A DNA stretch of 64,000 bases. It comes from Paraspadella gotoi (lineage: Eukaryota; Chaetognatha). The notes under the pieces were generated by a model, which was given only the letters and a program-made list of their open reading frames with translations, searched no databases and was not told the origin of the DNA. The stretch covers positions 27,610,874 through 27,674,873 of the forward strand of contig CM119265.1 of assembly GCA_051294375.1 (NCBI GenBank), written 5' to 3'. This document shows positions 53,401 through 62,728 of the stretch, in pieces. Every line of letters begins with the position of its first letter. Within the stretch, counting starts at the first letter, position 1. The translations under genes were made by a program, and so were the position numbers.

Positions 53401-56400
53401 ATTAATCAATTTCCTCGTCATTCAGCGTATTTCATAAAGAGATAAGATAAAGAGACTTACAAGGGACAAATGACGCTCGAACGCCAATATCACGGCGTGA
53501 AATTCAAAACACAGACACGCGTTCTAAAACGTAAAAATACGGTATAAGCCCTGTTGAAATATGGTATTTATCTGGCCCGGATCGCGCATGATCAATGCTT
53601 ATTTTTAATTGATGTCCTTATTGGAATAACCTACGTCAACCATTTTCAATACAGACCGGAACGCGCGCTAAAAAAGCTTTTAGCATGCGAAACTTGATAT
53701 CTTTCTATTTCTCTAAATTTAATATAAATACTCTCTAAATTTACCCGCCGCGCTCTACCTGAAACAGATAGTAAAAAACAATACAGTTTCTTTCGATGGT
53801 CTTAGAACAAAAAAAATTGAAGGCTTGACTATGCAGTTTTCACCTAAAAACCAGTTCATTTGATTGCTTTATCAAGCAATTGAGATTGCAAGATTTTTAA
53901 TTTTTTCTTTTTTTTATCTTGTAGAGAAGACCATAAGCTATCCGAAACCGTACTGATATGTATGATTTGTTCTAATTTACAAAAGATCTTGCAGGTTTTT
54001 TGGGAAAAAGGGAAAAAAAAGGCCTGACCAGTTCATTTAATCCCATTTTGGGCATGATAAAATGGGAATTTCGATCGCGCTCTACCTCCGTTGGCTTCCC
54101 AAGACGCCAAGCTTTCGAAATCTACCCATATTGATATAAATTATATGGGCCTTGACTATGCAGTTTTGAATATGAAGTGAAAATATTAAGGAATCTTGAT
54201 CGGAACTTCGATTCGAACGACGCGCAGCACTTTTATACATGACGTTTCTGTTTTTATTGTTTTTAACGTTTCAATCTTTTGACGTTCTTAAACGTTTTTC
54301 TTTTAATTTTTACTGACCTTAAAAAACTACTCATTAAATACTGTATATTATAAAGCCTTTGTCATTATAGAAAGCTGAAATTTTTACTGCATCAACTGGG
54401 ACAACTAATAAGATCCTTTGGACGTGGATTGGCTCATGAGGATTCAGTCAATTGACGAAAATGTGCCCAAGGTGTGCTTTTTTATCCTTTAGGCGAGGGT
54501 AGCACTAAGGGTGTTGCACCAATTTTGACAAAAAGTAGTACAATCTTATTTTTTTACCTCCCAACGTATTTTCCTAGATGTAAATTAAGATGTGAAAACT
54601 TTTCAAATTTGAGTGAAACACCCTAGGGGGCCAATAGGAGGTTGAGTGAAATGTCATTCGCGTAAACTTAAACAATTAAGAATTAATGTGTGTGTTGTAA
54701 GGCATTATGAAGACAAAAGGGAAAGAGAGTTTGCAATTAGTTTAACTTATGAGTGGAGAACAATCTGGGATACAATTATGCACTTTGATACATCTATGTC
54801 ATGCGCCAGGTAGGTTTAAATTTTTGGACAGCATATTTGGATTGCGCATTTGTAGTAATAGTTGGTGTTATTTGTGAGCTTTGTGGTGTTGCAGCACGTG
54901 AGCGATGGCATATTTTGACTTAGTATGAAGTGGTTCTAAAACTCTGGGAGAAGTTGAGAGTTAAAATTCATTAAAATTTAAAATTTGATGATAAGAGAGT
55001 GGATGACCGAGAAATGTGCTTAGGTTTAACAGGACAAGGGGCTAGGGTATGGTTAAGAAATAAACTAGGTTTTACATTAAGATCTGTTATATTCAGGATG
55101 AGAGCAGAGAGGATTAGGCATGTTGAGTCGGCGGTTGAAAATATTTGTGGAAAATATTTGTGATTTATTTGAGAAAGGATTTAGAACAAGATTATTGGGT
55201 TGCCAAATTAAGTGGCAGATTGAGAAGTTTCGTTTGCACATAATACGTTTTTAACTAGCGGTAGCCGACCAAATTCAAATTTTAATGGGAACAGCATTAA
55301 ACTAATCCATTATTGGTATTAATTATTGTGTTAAAATATTTTTTTGCAAAAATGTTCCGAACCATGAGTAATTCGCTAATTAATATTATTATATTGCTAT
55401 ATAATGTCAAAAATTTTGATGTTTTATTACTAAAAATTAGTAAAAACTGCTAAATTCATCGGATGATGATGATGATGATGATTTTTTAAGGTTTTTTTCA
55501 ATTTAAACCCACTTATCATCAAAATATTGGAAAAAGAATTATACTTTGTGTAGATAACTTTTCATAAGCTATTTGAATCTGCTTTAAAAAAAAAATTCAA
55601 AAAAAAAATTTTTGACATTTCCTATCTATAAATAAATATTAAAAAAATAATTACTAATGCTTCTTGCCATTTTAGAAAATTTTGCTCCATTGAAAGTTTT
55701 CTCAGAAATGTATGAAGTTTCATTTGGAAAGGTTCCCAAATCAAACTTCTGACCCACCCCATTGACGAAGTTTGGCTCTATTTTAACGTTTTTAGAACGT
55801 TTATTTTTGTTTTCTTTTGTTTTTACCTTTTAGAAAGGTAAGTTGTTTTGTTTCACATATTGCATTTCAGCATTTTTCTGACGTTTATTTCCTTTTATTG
55901 GGGATGAGCATCGTTTCTAACTATTGAGTAATAATACTTGGTACCGATCGGATAGGAAATTTAAAATACTATCTATATGCAAAATTTCAAAAAAATCGGA
56001 TAATCCGTTCAAAAGTTATGGCAATAAAACAGTCGCGAAAATCGCGCTTCAAATCGATCAACTTTCGCTTAAAATCGAACTCGTTTTGATCCAATAAGGA
56101 TTTGAACTACCGTAGTACTAAGCTTTAAACCGATAATAGTGATTATGCGCGAACCGGGCCTCATAAGAGAAAATAGAATAAGCAAAGCCCGGAAAAAAGG
56201 GAATCCTTACAAAATAAATCACAAAAATAATATAATTATAACAATAAAAAAGGAAAAAGACAAGAGAGCCAAAGAAGTAATAAATTGAAAGTATATTGAC
56301 TGATCTCACCAGCAAAACTACTATTAAACTAACTCAATTTAATATCGTTAATTCAAGATTGAGAATTCACTATCGTCACTTCACGATTAATTTTTCATTT

Positions 56401-59400
56401 TTGAATCATTTTAATTTTATGATAACTGATTTTAATATGATAGCAATAAAACTATAATTAAAAGATAATGATTGATAATGGTAAGTAAATTGATGCAATG
56501 AATGAAATTAATTAAACTAATGATGATGACGATAGTTTAATATCTAAAATTTGTCATATCTGAATCCGGATTTGACTACGATAATTTAGCGGTAATCAGC
56601 TAAAAATTATGCAAGTTGAAAAAGGTATGCAAGTTGAAAAAGGTATGCAAGTTGAAAAAAGTATGCAAGTTGAAAAAATATGCAAGTTAAAAAAAGTATG
56701 CAAGTTGAAAAAAGTATGCAAGTTGAAAAAAGTATGCAAGTTGAAAAAAGTATGCAAACAAGTTGAAAAAAATATGCATACTTTGAAAAAAGTATGCATA
56801 CTTTAAAAAAAAAGTATGCATACTTTGAAAAAAGTATGCATACTTTTGAAAAAAGTATGCATACTTTGAAAAGAGTATGCATACTTCAAAAAAGTAGGCA
56901 TACTTCAAAAAAAGTAGGCATTTGGAAAGGTTCCCAAATCAAACTTCTGACCCACCCATTGACAAAGTTTGGCTCTATTTTAACTTTTTAGAACGTTTAT
57001 TTTTGTTTTCTTTTGTTTTTACCTTTTAGAAAGGTAAGTTGTTTTGTTTCACATATTGCATTTCAGCATTTTTCTGACGTTTATTTCCTTTTATTGGGGA
57101 TGAGCATCGTTTCTAAACTATTGAGTATTTTTAAATAAACTTGGTACCGATCGATAGGAAATTTAAAATACTATCTATATACAAAATTTCATAAAAATCG
57201 GATAATCCGTTCAAAAGTTATGGCAATAAAACAGTCGCGAAAATCGCGCTTCAAATCGATCAACTTTCGCTTAAAATCGAACTCGTTTTGATCCAATAAG
57301 GATTTGAACTACCGTAGTACTAAGCTTTAAACCGATAATAGTGATTATGCGCGAACCGGGCCTCATAAGAGAAAATAGAATAAGCAAAGCCCGGAAAAAA
57401 AGGAATCCTTACAAAATAAATCCAAAAAATAATATAATTATAAAAGAATAAAAAAGGAAAAAGACAAGAGAGCCAAAGAAGTAATAAATTGAAAGTATAT
57501 TGACTGATCTCACCAGCAAAACTACAAAGTATGCATACTTTGAAAAAAGTATGCATACTTTGAAAAAAGTATGCATACTTTGAAAAAGTACGCATACTTT
57601 GAAAAAAGTATGCATACTTTGAAAAAAGTATGCATACTTTGAAAAAAGTATGCATACTTTTTCAACTTGCATACTTTTTTCAACTTGCATACTTTGAAAA
57701 AAGTATGCATACTTTGAAAAAAGTATGCATACTTTGAAAAAAGTATGCATACTTCAAAAAAGTAGGCATACTTTAAAAAAAGTAGGCATACTTTGAAAAA
57801 AGTAGGCATACTTGGAAAAATAGTATGCACTATGCAGGTTAGAAAAAGTATGCAATTTTGAAAAAAGTATGCATACTTTAAAAAAGTATCTTGTAGAGAA
57901 GACAATAAGCTATCCGAATCCGTATTGATATGTATGATTTGTCAATTTTTTTTTTCTTCTCTCTCTCTCTCTTGTTAAACTTTCTTCTCTTTTAAATCAA
58001 TTTCCTCGTCATTCAGCGTATTTTCATAAAGAGATAAGATAAAGAGACTTACAAGGGACAAATGACGCCTCGAACGCCAATATCACGGCGTGAAATTCAA
58101 AACACAGACCGCGTTCTAAAACGTAAAAATACGGTAAAGCCATGTTGAAATATGGTATTTATCTGGCCCGGATCGCGCATGATCAATGCTTATTTTTAAT
58201 TGATGTCCTTATTGGATAACCTACGTCAACCATTTTCAATACAGACCGGAACGCGCTTAAAAAAGCTTTTAGCATGCGAAAACTTGATATCCTTTCTATT
58301 TGCTCTAAATTTAATATAAACTCTCTAAATTTACCCCCGCGCTCTACCTGAAACAGATAGTAAAAACAATACAGTTTCTTTCGATGGTCTTAGAACAAAA
58401 AAAATTGAAGGCTTGACTATGCAGTTTTCACCTAAAAAACCAGTTCATTTGATTGCTTTATCAAGCAATTGAGATTGCAAGATTTTTAATTTTTCTTTTT
58501 TTTATCTTGTAGAGAAGACCATAAGCTATCCGAAACCGTACTGATATGTATGATTTGTTCTAATTTACAAAAGATCTTGCAGGTTTTTTGGGAAAAGGGA
58601 AAAAACGGCCTGACCAGTTCATTTAAATCCCATTTTTGGGCATGATAAAATGGGAATTTCGATCGCGCTCTACCTCCGTTGGCTTCCCAAGACGCCAAGC
58701 TTTCGAAATCTACCCATATTGATATAATTTATATGGGCCTTGACTATGCAGTTTTGAATAGAAGTAAAGATATTAAGGAATCTTGATCGGAACTTCGATT
58801 CGAACGACGCGCAGCCCTACTTTTATACATGACGTTTCTGTTTTTATTGTTTTTAACGTTTCAATCTTTTGACGTTCTTAAACGTTTTTCTTTTAATTTG
58901 TTACTGACCTTTAAAAACTACTTCATTAAATACTGTATATTATAAATATTACTTTTACAGTATTTAATGAAGTAGTTTTTAACATTTTAGTAATGTTATA
59001 AGTGTTGATGTTAGTGTATTACATCTTTATCAGTGTAGTTTTTATTTGTTTACTGTGTTCCAGTCTTTTTACGCAGTTGTTGATACCATTACTGTTTTTG
59101 TATTCAATATAATAAATAAATAATTGAAAAGACAATAATTATTTTTATGAGTTAGTGACAGAACCGTTCAATATAAGCAGTCCCTGAGCTTCGGACCAGG
59201 GTGTAACACCGTGTTACAGGCGGGTTAAGCGCCCCGTCCCTCTTATCTGCTAGGCGACCACCGGGCTAGAACCCCAGACCTTTGGGTTGGGAGGCGAATG
59301 ACTTGCCTCCGGCACCAATGGCCGCTGATGAACGGTTGGTGGATTTTAGTCCACCATATAATAAATAAAAAAAGTTAATGCCATTGTTCAAGTCCTTTTG

Positions 59401-62400
59401 GGGAAAAAAATTTAAATTAAGTAATTTAGTTATCACCAGTGACTTTGTTATAAATTAACTCCAGTTTATTTCAAAGATTTTAGCAGCATTGATTGTTATG
59501 ACACCATCGGCGCCAAAGGGAAAAAAATTATTTTATTTTTCAGTTGGTAACAGAAGAAATGGTGAAAATCTATTATGTGACTACACAGAAAGCAAGAGCT
59601 TTGATTACAGAGTAAGTCAAACATAATAAAGAGCGAGATCATTTTCATGGTTAGAAATCGATACGCATGCAAGCATCGCAGATGGAATCGGATCGGCGAC
59701 TCGGATAAAATCTATCGAGGACTTTCTGATTGGATGAATCATCATCGAAACGGACCAATGAGTAGAAAACGAGCCCGTGTCGATGATCCGATTGTATTGT
59801 ATTGTATTGTTTTGTATTATACCTGACCATTTTGAATTAAATGCATCTGTCTCAAATTCTGACACCGTCTTTGTTTGTGACTTTTCTGAGAATAAAATCC
59901 ACTTTGGTTTTAAGTTGAAATCTCTGTCCACTTACTTAAAAGTGGTGCTAGTGGTTGGATTCGAACCCACGCCTCCAGAAAGATTGTCTACTTACTTAAA
60001 TGTGGTGGCAGTGGTGAGATTCGAACCCACGCCTCGAGAGAGACTGGTGTTCTATTCTTAATTATCGTTATTTTTTAGTTTAGTAGTACTCGTGGAGAAA
60101 CTCACTTCTGAAAAGACAGTAATAATTATTATGTGTTAGTGACAGAACAGTTCAATGGAAGCAGTCCCTGAGCTTCTGATTAGGCTGTAACACCGTGTTA
60201 CTGGAGGGTTAAGCGCCCCGTCCCTCGTAACTGCCAGGCGGCCACCGGGCTAGAACCCCGGACATTTGGGTTGGGAGGCGAATGACTTGCCTCCGGCACC
60301 AATAGCCGCTGATGAACGGTTGGTGGATTTTAGTCCACCATACTTCTTTTTTTTTACAATCATGATTATTAAGAATTTGTTAATGTACTATAAATTGAAC
60401 AATGTTTCAAACTTGTGTAAATGCGTGATAACCAAAAATTACGATCAAATGACCAATACTATCTAGGAAAAAAGTATATCACATTTTTAGTAGAGGAAAT
60501 CTACTCAAAAACTTTTTTGATTAAAAACAAGTTTGAACAAACAATGTCGGATCTGTCCACGATCATTAGCGGTAATTAATTAATTTTTTAATACAAATTA
60601 TATAAACTAAAAAAAATTAATAAATTAATTAATTTGATCCGAAATGTTTGTTTTTAGGTCTTTTGATCACTGACTGTGGATAAGTCGCTAAATTGGTTGA
60701 AGAAGATTATCCGTAACTTCTTCACCCCCTCTAGCAGATATGGAACGGGTCCTCGGCTTGGAACCAGGCTTGAGGGTTTTCCACGCCCCCAAAACGGCTT
60801 ACGGCCGTCCTCGCACTTCCCGCAGGGTAGGTACCGGGTTGTGATTGAACCCGGTACCTAATGGTCATGAGCTGATGGCTTTACTCAATGAGCCACCGGG
60901 TCACGACTGAAGGTTTTATGCTTAGAGGCGGGGTGAACTTTGCTATGCCCAACTACATGACCATGACAAAAGCAAAAGAAATGACAATGATGGCGACGAC
61001 GACAATAATGATTGACTTAATTGATTGATTGATTGATTAAATAATTAATTAATTTATAAATAAATTGATTGATTGAATAATTAATTTATAAATAACTATA
61101 TAAATTTATTCATTGAATAATTGATTAATTGACCGATTAGTTAATTGTTTATTAATTAATTGACTAATTGATTAATTAACTGATTAATTATTTGATTAAT
61201 TAATACATCTTGCATTTATATTTAATATAAAAAGAAAAAGAAGCATGATCAATTAGTGAAACAGGTTTTTTGTTTTCTTCCATTTAAACTCATTTTCACT
61301 CAGATGATTTCATCGAAACTTGATTTCCAGCTTAATCATACACTTTCCTACCCACATACAAAATTTCAAGTCACTCGCCCCGTTCACTCATAAGTAATTG
61401 ACGTTCAAATAGTGAAATATATTTTTTTGTTTTTTCCATTTAAACTCATTTCCACTTAAACGATTCCATCGAAACTTCCTATCCAGCTCAATCACACACA
61501 TCCCTACCCACACACAAAATTTCATTCCAATCCATCCATCTAATCACGAGCAATCAGAGTTTTTTGCTAAGGTGGGACGGACCGAAAGACGGAGACGGAT
61601 GTCCTGACGGATATCATTTTTTTTGCATAACTTAACATAATTCGATGTTCTGACATGATATAAGTGAATGCCCGACAAGATTGAGGGGGCGGACCGACGG
61701 ACCGACAAAGTTAATTATAGAGTTGGGATCTGCTAATAAGCAGATCCGACCAAAAAATCAGAATGTTTCCGAATCTACATTGAACTTCCTTTCAGTAGCT
61801 TCCTTCCATTTTTTCGTAGGTAGAATCGTTTAGAAGTTACAGGCAAAAAAAGATCGCTACTTCAAATGAAAAATAGCAACAAAAAAAATCATATTTAATT
61901 ATCCACCATTTTTAGTATTTAGTTTTTTGTTTTTATTTCAAATAGAGTTAGTTGTTTATTTTCTTTTTTAATTTGGAAATGCTAAAGGCATTGCACCTTT
62001 TTAGTCGGATCTACTTATCAGCAGATTCCGACTCTATAATTCACTTTGTCGGTCCATCTGTCCCACCCCTAAATATTGTCGGGCACTCACTTAAATCATG
62101 TCAGAATATCGAATTATGATAAATTATGAAAAAAAAAAGATGTCCGTCTGTCCGTTAGCAAAAAACTCCAATTACTCGTGATTGGATAGATGGAAAGATG
62201 CAAAACTTCATCGGAGCTGAAAAAAATTGCGTTAAAGATGTGGAAAAATATTTCACTGTCATACCTCAATTTGCTGTATGAGAGCAAGCCTAGAAAAATG
62301 CAGGCAGTAGTAGATGCCGAGGAAGGGCATACTAAATATTGAAAATGTTTTACCCATGTTTTGTATATTTTTTATTGAATAAATGAACTTTTCAACAATT

Positions 62401-62728
62401 ATGTGATGATACTAGATAGTACTTACATATTTGTGTATCCAGACACGCGATCACTAATGGGCAACACCTTGATCATGCCAGTTCTTTTAAATTCATTACT
62501 TCTTCGTGTATATAAACTAATAAAGCATTTATTTATTCGCTTATATTAATTTTTTCCCAAATCTATTCACCATCACAATTGCCTCTGCTTAACTCCTGCA
62601 GAGACGCATGCCCTGGCCGATGACTGTTATGTGTGCCGCCAGGGGCGCTCGGCACGTTGGTCGATACGTCACAATATCGAAGGCATCCACGGGTCGATTG
62701 GCAGTCTGTGAGATGAGAGTCTATGCCA
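40154..62728 (+). CDS. Gene 2: paralogous FTP (fucolectin-like) domain gene, 5' and 3' ends not found
   Basis: Exons 40154-40196 (a), 42920-43018 (Z), 43481-43590 (A), 44034-44106 (B), 59544-59611 (C) and 62602-62728 (D) join in one frame. They give about 173 residues, a complete FTP domain from SPVKNAVISATIAAI through PFFSLDLGTPHEVESVE to LAVCEMRVYA. The S/V-D-L-G strand, the paired cysteines (CTC, LLCD, VMC) and G-R-Y-V-T match the family. Exons Z, A and B occur a second time at 46561-46659, 47123-47232 and 47660-47732 inside a 3.6-kb duplication. The B-C intron is about 12-15 kb and packed with repeats. By analogy with gene 1, a stalk and membrane exon should follow downstream. I infer a tandem paralogue of gene 1 with the same cell-surface role. 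Confidence 0.72.
40581..40615 (+). repeat. (ATGAC)7 pentanucleotide repeat
   Basis: Seven perfect units; the X2 equivalent at 44227-44266 has eight. Confidence 0.97.
41097..42725. mobile_element. TA-flanked 1.63-kb DNA element (Tc1/mariner-type size and target) in X1
   Basis: Inverted ends of about 27 bases (CCATGATGG, A run, GTGTCGCGGTT) at 41097 and 42725, each flanked by TA. No transposase frame is seen; two SINE copies sit inside at 41800-42490. Non-autonomous. The X2 copy is 44737-46370. Confidence 0.7.
41800..42490 (-). mobile_element. Two tandem tRNA-derived SINE copies in X1
   Basis: On minus, each has an A box-like TGGCTCATTGAG and a B box GGGTTCAATCCC (41966-41977 in the first), spaced as in a tRNA gene. 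The T-arm GGGTT/AACCC is extended by GGTACC on both sides into an 11-bp stem. The ends share GCGGGGTGAACCTAGGCAATG. The second starts at about 42213 after a 150-base linker. X2 copies are at 45449-46135. Confidence 0.8.
42920..43018 (+). CDS. Gene 2 exon Z, first copy (FTP N-terminal strand)
   Basis: 99 bases, phase 1 in and out. Peptide KAAHAFAASPVKNAVISATI, then AAIKESRVLERM. The donor ATGC/GTGAGT is strong and joins exon A to make Arg. The acceptor (TGTCCAG) is a weaker choice; the frame stays open about 40 bases upstream. In FTP proteins this stretch carries the opening strand before the C-T and V-D-L-G motifs. Confidence 0.55.
43481..43590 (+). CDS. Gene 2 exon A, first copy (CTC and FFSLDLG motifs)
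   Basis: Acceptor CCGTTCACAG, donor GTCGAA/GTAAGC, 110 bases, phase 1 in and phase 0 out. It encodes PRDRYHPKCTCSERMKNGYP, FFSLDLGTPHEVESVE. The aromatic-S-L-D-L-G run matches the W-x-V-D-L-G core of FTP/F5-8C domains (family knowledge). Confidence 0.75.
43772..43840 (+). repeat. (CT)n microsatellite in intron A-B
   Basis: About 60 bases of CT; shorter in X2 (47415-47463). Confidence 0.95.
44034..44106 (+). CDS. Gene 2 exon B, first copy
   Basis: Acceptor CTTTTTTAG, donor ACAG/GTGACT, 73 bases, phase 0 in, phase 1 out. Peptide VFPILHQPYLPKRM, then DYLIFPFKIT. It joins exon A upstream (VESVE-VFPIL) and exon C downstream (KIT-VGNRR) in frame. Gene 1 exon B is its counterpart. Confidence 0.7.
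44737..46370. mobile_element. TA-flanked DNA element, X2 copy
   Basis: As 41097-42725; TA at 44735-44736 and 46371-46372. Confidence 0.7.
45449..46135 (-). mobile_element. Two tandem tRNA-derived SINE copies in X2
   Basis: Same pair as at 41800-42490, with minor indels. Confidence 0.8.
46561..46659 (+). CDS. Gene 2 exon Z, second copy in block X2
   Basis: Identical exon to 42920-43018 with the same AG and GTGAGT borders. Either a true exon duplication or a redundant haplotype copy in the assembly. Confidence 0.5.
47123..47232 (+). CDS. Gene 2 exon A, second copy in block X2
   Basis: Same 110-base exon as 43481-43590, intact frame and splice sites. No inactivating change is visible. Confidence 0.65.
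47660..47732 (+). CDS. Gene 2 exon B, second copy in block X2
   Basis: Same 73-base exon as 44034-44106, intact. It is the copy nearest exon C, so it is the likelier partner if the duplication is real. Confidence 0.6.
47801..48754. repeat. Block M1 (end of the left contig)
   Basis: 954 bases of the foldback element, near-identical to 48780-49739 across the gap. Confidence 0.95.
48755..48779. other. Assembly gap (25 N)
   Basis: Fixed-length N run placed between two copies of the same 0.95-kb sequence. Confidence 0.99.
48780..49739. repeat. Block M2 (start of the right contig)
   Basis: Starts AATTTACATCAAGG exactly as M1 does and runs to GTAGTGTAA, where M1 stops. Confidence 0.95.
52002..52325. 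repeat. Minisatellite array 1 (Y1)
   Basis: Units of 17-19 bases: first GTATGCAAGTTGAAAAA type, then the self-complementary type AAGTATGCATACTTTGAAAA. Equivalent array at 56609-56925. Confidence 0.95.
52929..53292. repeat. Minisatellite array 2 (Y1)
   Basis: About 18 units of AAGTATGCATACTTTGAAAA, with a short segment in reversed orientation near 53060-53100. Equivalent array at 57534-57888. Confidence 0.95.
56609..56925. repeat. Minisatellite array 1 (Y2)
   Basis: As 52002-52325 with unit-number and spacing differences. Confidence 0.95.
57534..57888. repeat. Minisatellite array 2 (Y2)
   Basis: As 52929-53292, including the reversed segment near 57655-57690. Confidence 0.95.
58911..58982. 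repeat. Perfect 27-bp palindrome, 18-base loop
   Basis: Left arm TTAAAAACTACTTCATTAAA..CTGTA at 58911-58937, right arm its exact complement at 58956-58982. The end of block Y2 falls in the loop. Confidence 0.95.
59165..59345 (-). mobile_element. tRNA-derived SINE, second family, copy 1
   Basis: On minus, GGAGGCAAGTCATTCGCCTC forms an anticodon-arm-like stem and GGGGTTCTAGCCCGGTGG gives a B box-like T arm. A longer match at 60130-60342. Confidence 0.6.
59544..59611 (+). CDS. Gene 2 exon C (VGNRRNGENLLCD)
   Basis: Acceptor TTATTTTTCAG, donor AGA/GTAAGT, 68 bases, phase 1 in and phase 0 out. Peptide VGNRRNGENLLCD, YTESKSFDYR. Same length, phase and motif as gene 1 exon C. It lies just past the duplicated blocks. 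Confidence 0.82.
59942..60052 (-). repeat. Two tandem tRNA-Leu-like 3' halves, antisense
   Basis: On minus, CTCGAGGCGTGGGTTCGAAT then CTCACCACTGCCACCA, and CTGGAGGCGTGGGTTCGAAT then CCAACCACTAGCACCA. Both have a perfect B box GGTTCGAATC and the GAGGCGTGGG variable-arm join of tRNA-Leu, and end in CCA. 5' halves are absent, so these are not functional tRNA genes. Confidence 0.65.
60130..60342 (-). mobile_element. tRNA-derived SINE, second family, copy 2
   Basis: About 85-90 percent like copy 1 over 200 bases by eye. Both share ACAGAAC.GTTCAAT and GTGGATTTTAGTCCACCAT ends; the last is itself a hairpin. Confidence 0.6.
60527..61752 (-). mobile_element. R1 family element, inverted, with a SINE inserted
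   Basis: Outer ends AAACAATGTCGGATCTG and AGCAGATCCGACC. Inside are (ATTG/TTGA)n tracts and three inverted modules (61265-61570) and a GACGGACC run. A tRNA-derived SINE occupies 60675-60960. Without it the length is about 0.95 kb. Confidence 0.75.
60675..60960 (-). mobile_element. tRNA-derived SINE, same family as in X1/X2
   Basis: On minus, TGGCTCATTGAGTAAAGCC and GGGTTCAATC with the GGTACC-extended stem; the opposite end is AAGTCGCTAAATTGG.. rather than AAGGCGCTACGTGG, so more diverged than the X copies. Confidence 0.8.
61990..62215 (+). repeat. R1 family fragment
   Basis: GTCGGATCTACTTATCAG, CAGATTCCGACTCTATAATT, CACTTTGTCGGTCC and CATGTCAGAATATCGAATTA; truncated after about 220 bases. 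Confidence 0.8.
62602..62728 (+). CDS. Gene 2 exon D (GRYVTI and VCEMRVYA)
   Basis: Acceptor AACTCCTGCAG, donor GCCA/GTGAGT, 127 bases, phase 0 in and phase 1 out. Peptide RRMPWPMTVMC, then ARGARHVGRYVTISKA, then GRLAVCEMRVYA. It matches gene 1 exon D in its Cys, G-R-Y-V-T and C-E positions. A possible next exon is 63016-63059 (acceptor GTATAG, donor AAG/GTACTA, ISSSLSEMAIYAAYK), but it exits in phase 0, unlike gene 1, and is weak. Confidence 0.82.

Larger units (their letters stand above)
49740..54353 (+). repeat. Block Y1 of a 4.6-kb duplication
   Basis: Contains the right end of the foldback element, a relic shared with 23097-24050, two copies of a 0.6-kb segment (51105-51720, 52324-52925), two minisatellite arrays, and a repeated GTAGAGAAGAC.ATAAGCTAT motif (53297, 53921). 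Near-identical to 54354-58945. At 50370-50501 a frame reads DDREMCLGLTGQGARVWLRN, unrecognised. Confidence 0.93.
54354..58945 (+). repeat. Block Y2 of the 4.6-kb duplication
   Basis: Same content as Y1 with scattered small indels. Ends TACTGTATATTATAA within the loop of a 27-bp palindrome. Confidence 0.93.

Noticed and set aside
51989-58000. Many frames with repeated YAYFFQSMHTFFKVC-type peptides
   Set aside because: They are translations of the 19-base minisatellite, whose period is not a multiple of three and which is open by composition.
59777-60061. 94-codon frame containing VVGFEPTPPERL
   Set aside because: This peptide is antisense tRNA-Leu-like repeat, a known source of false proteins.
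60740-60900. Functional tRNA gene
   Set aside because: A and B boxes are present but no acceptor stem can form; the T-arm is a self-contained 11-bp hairpin, so it is a SINE head.
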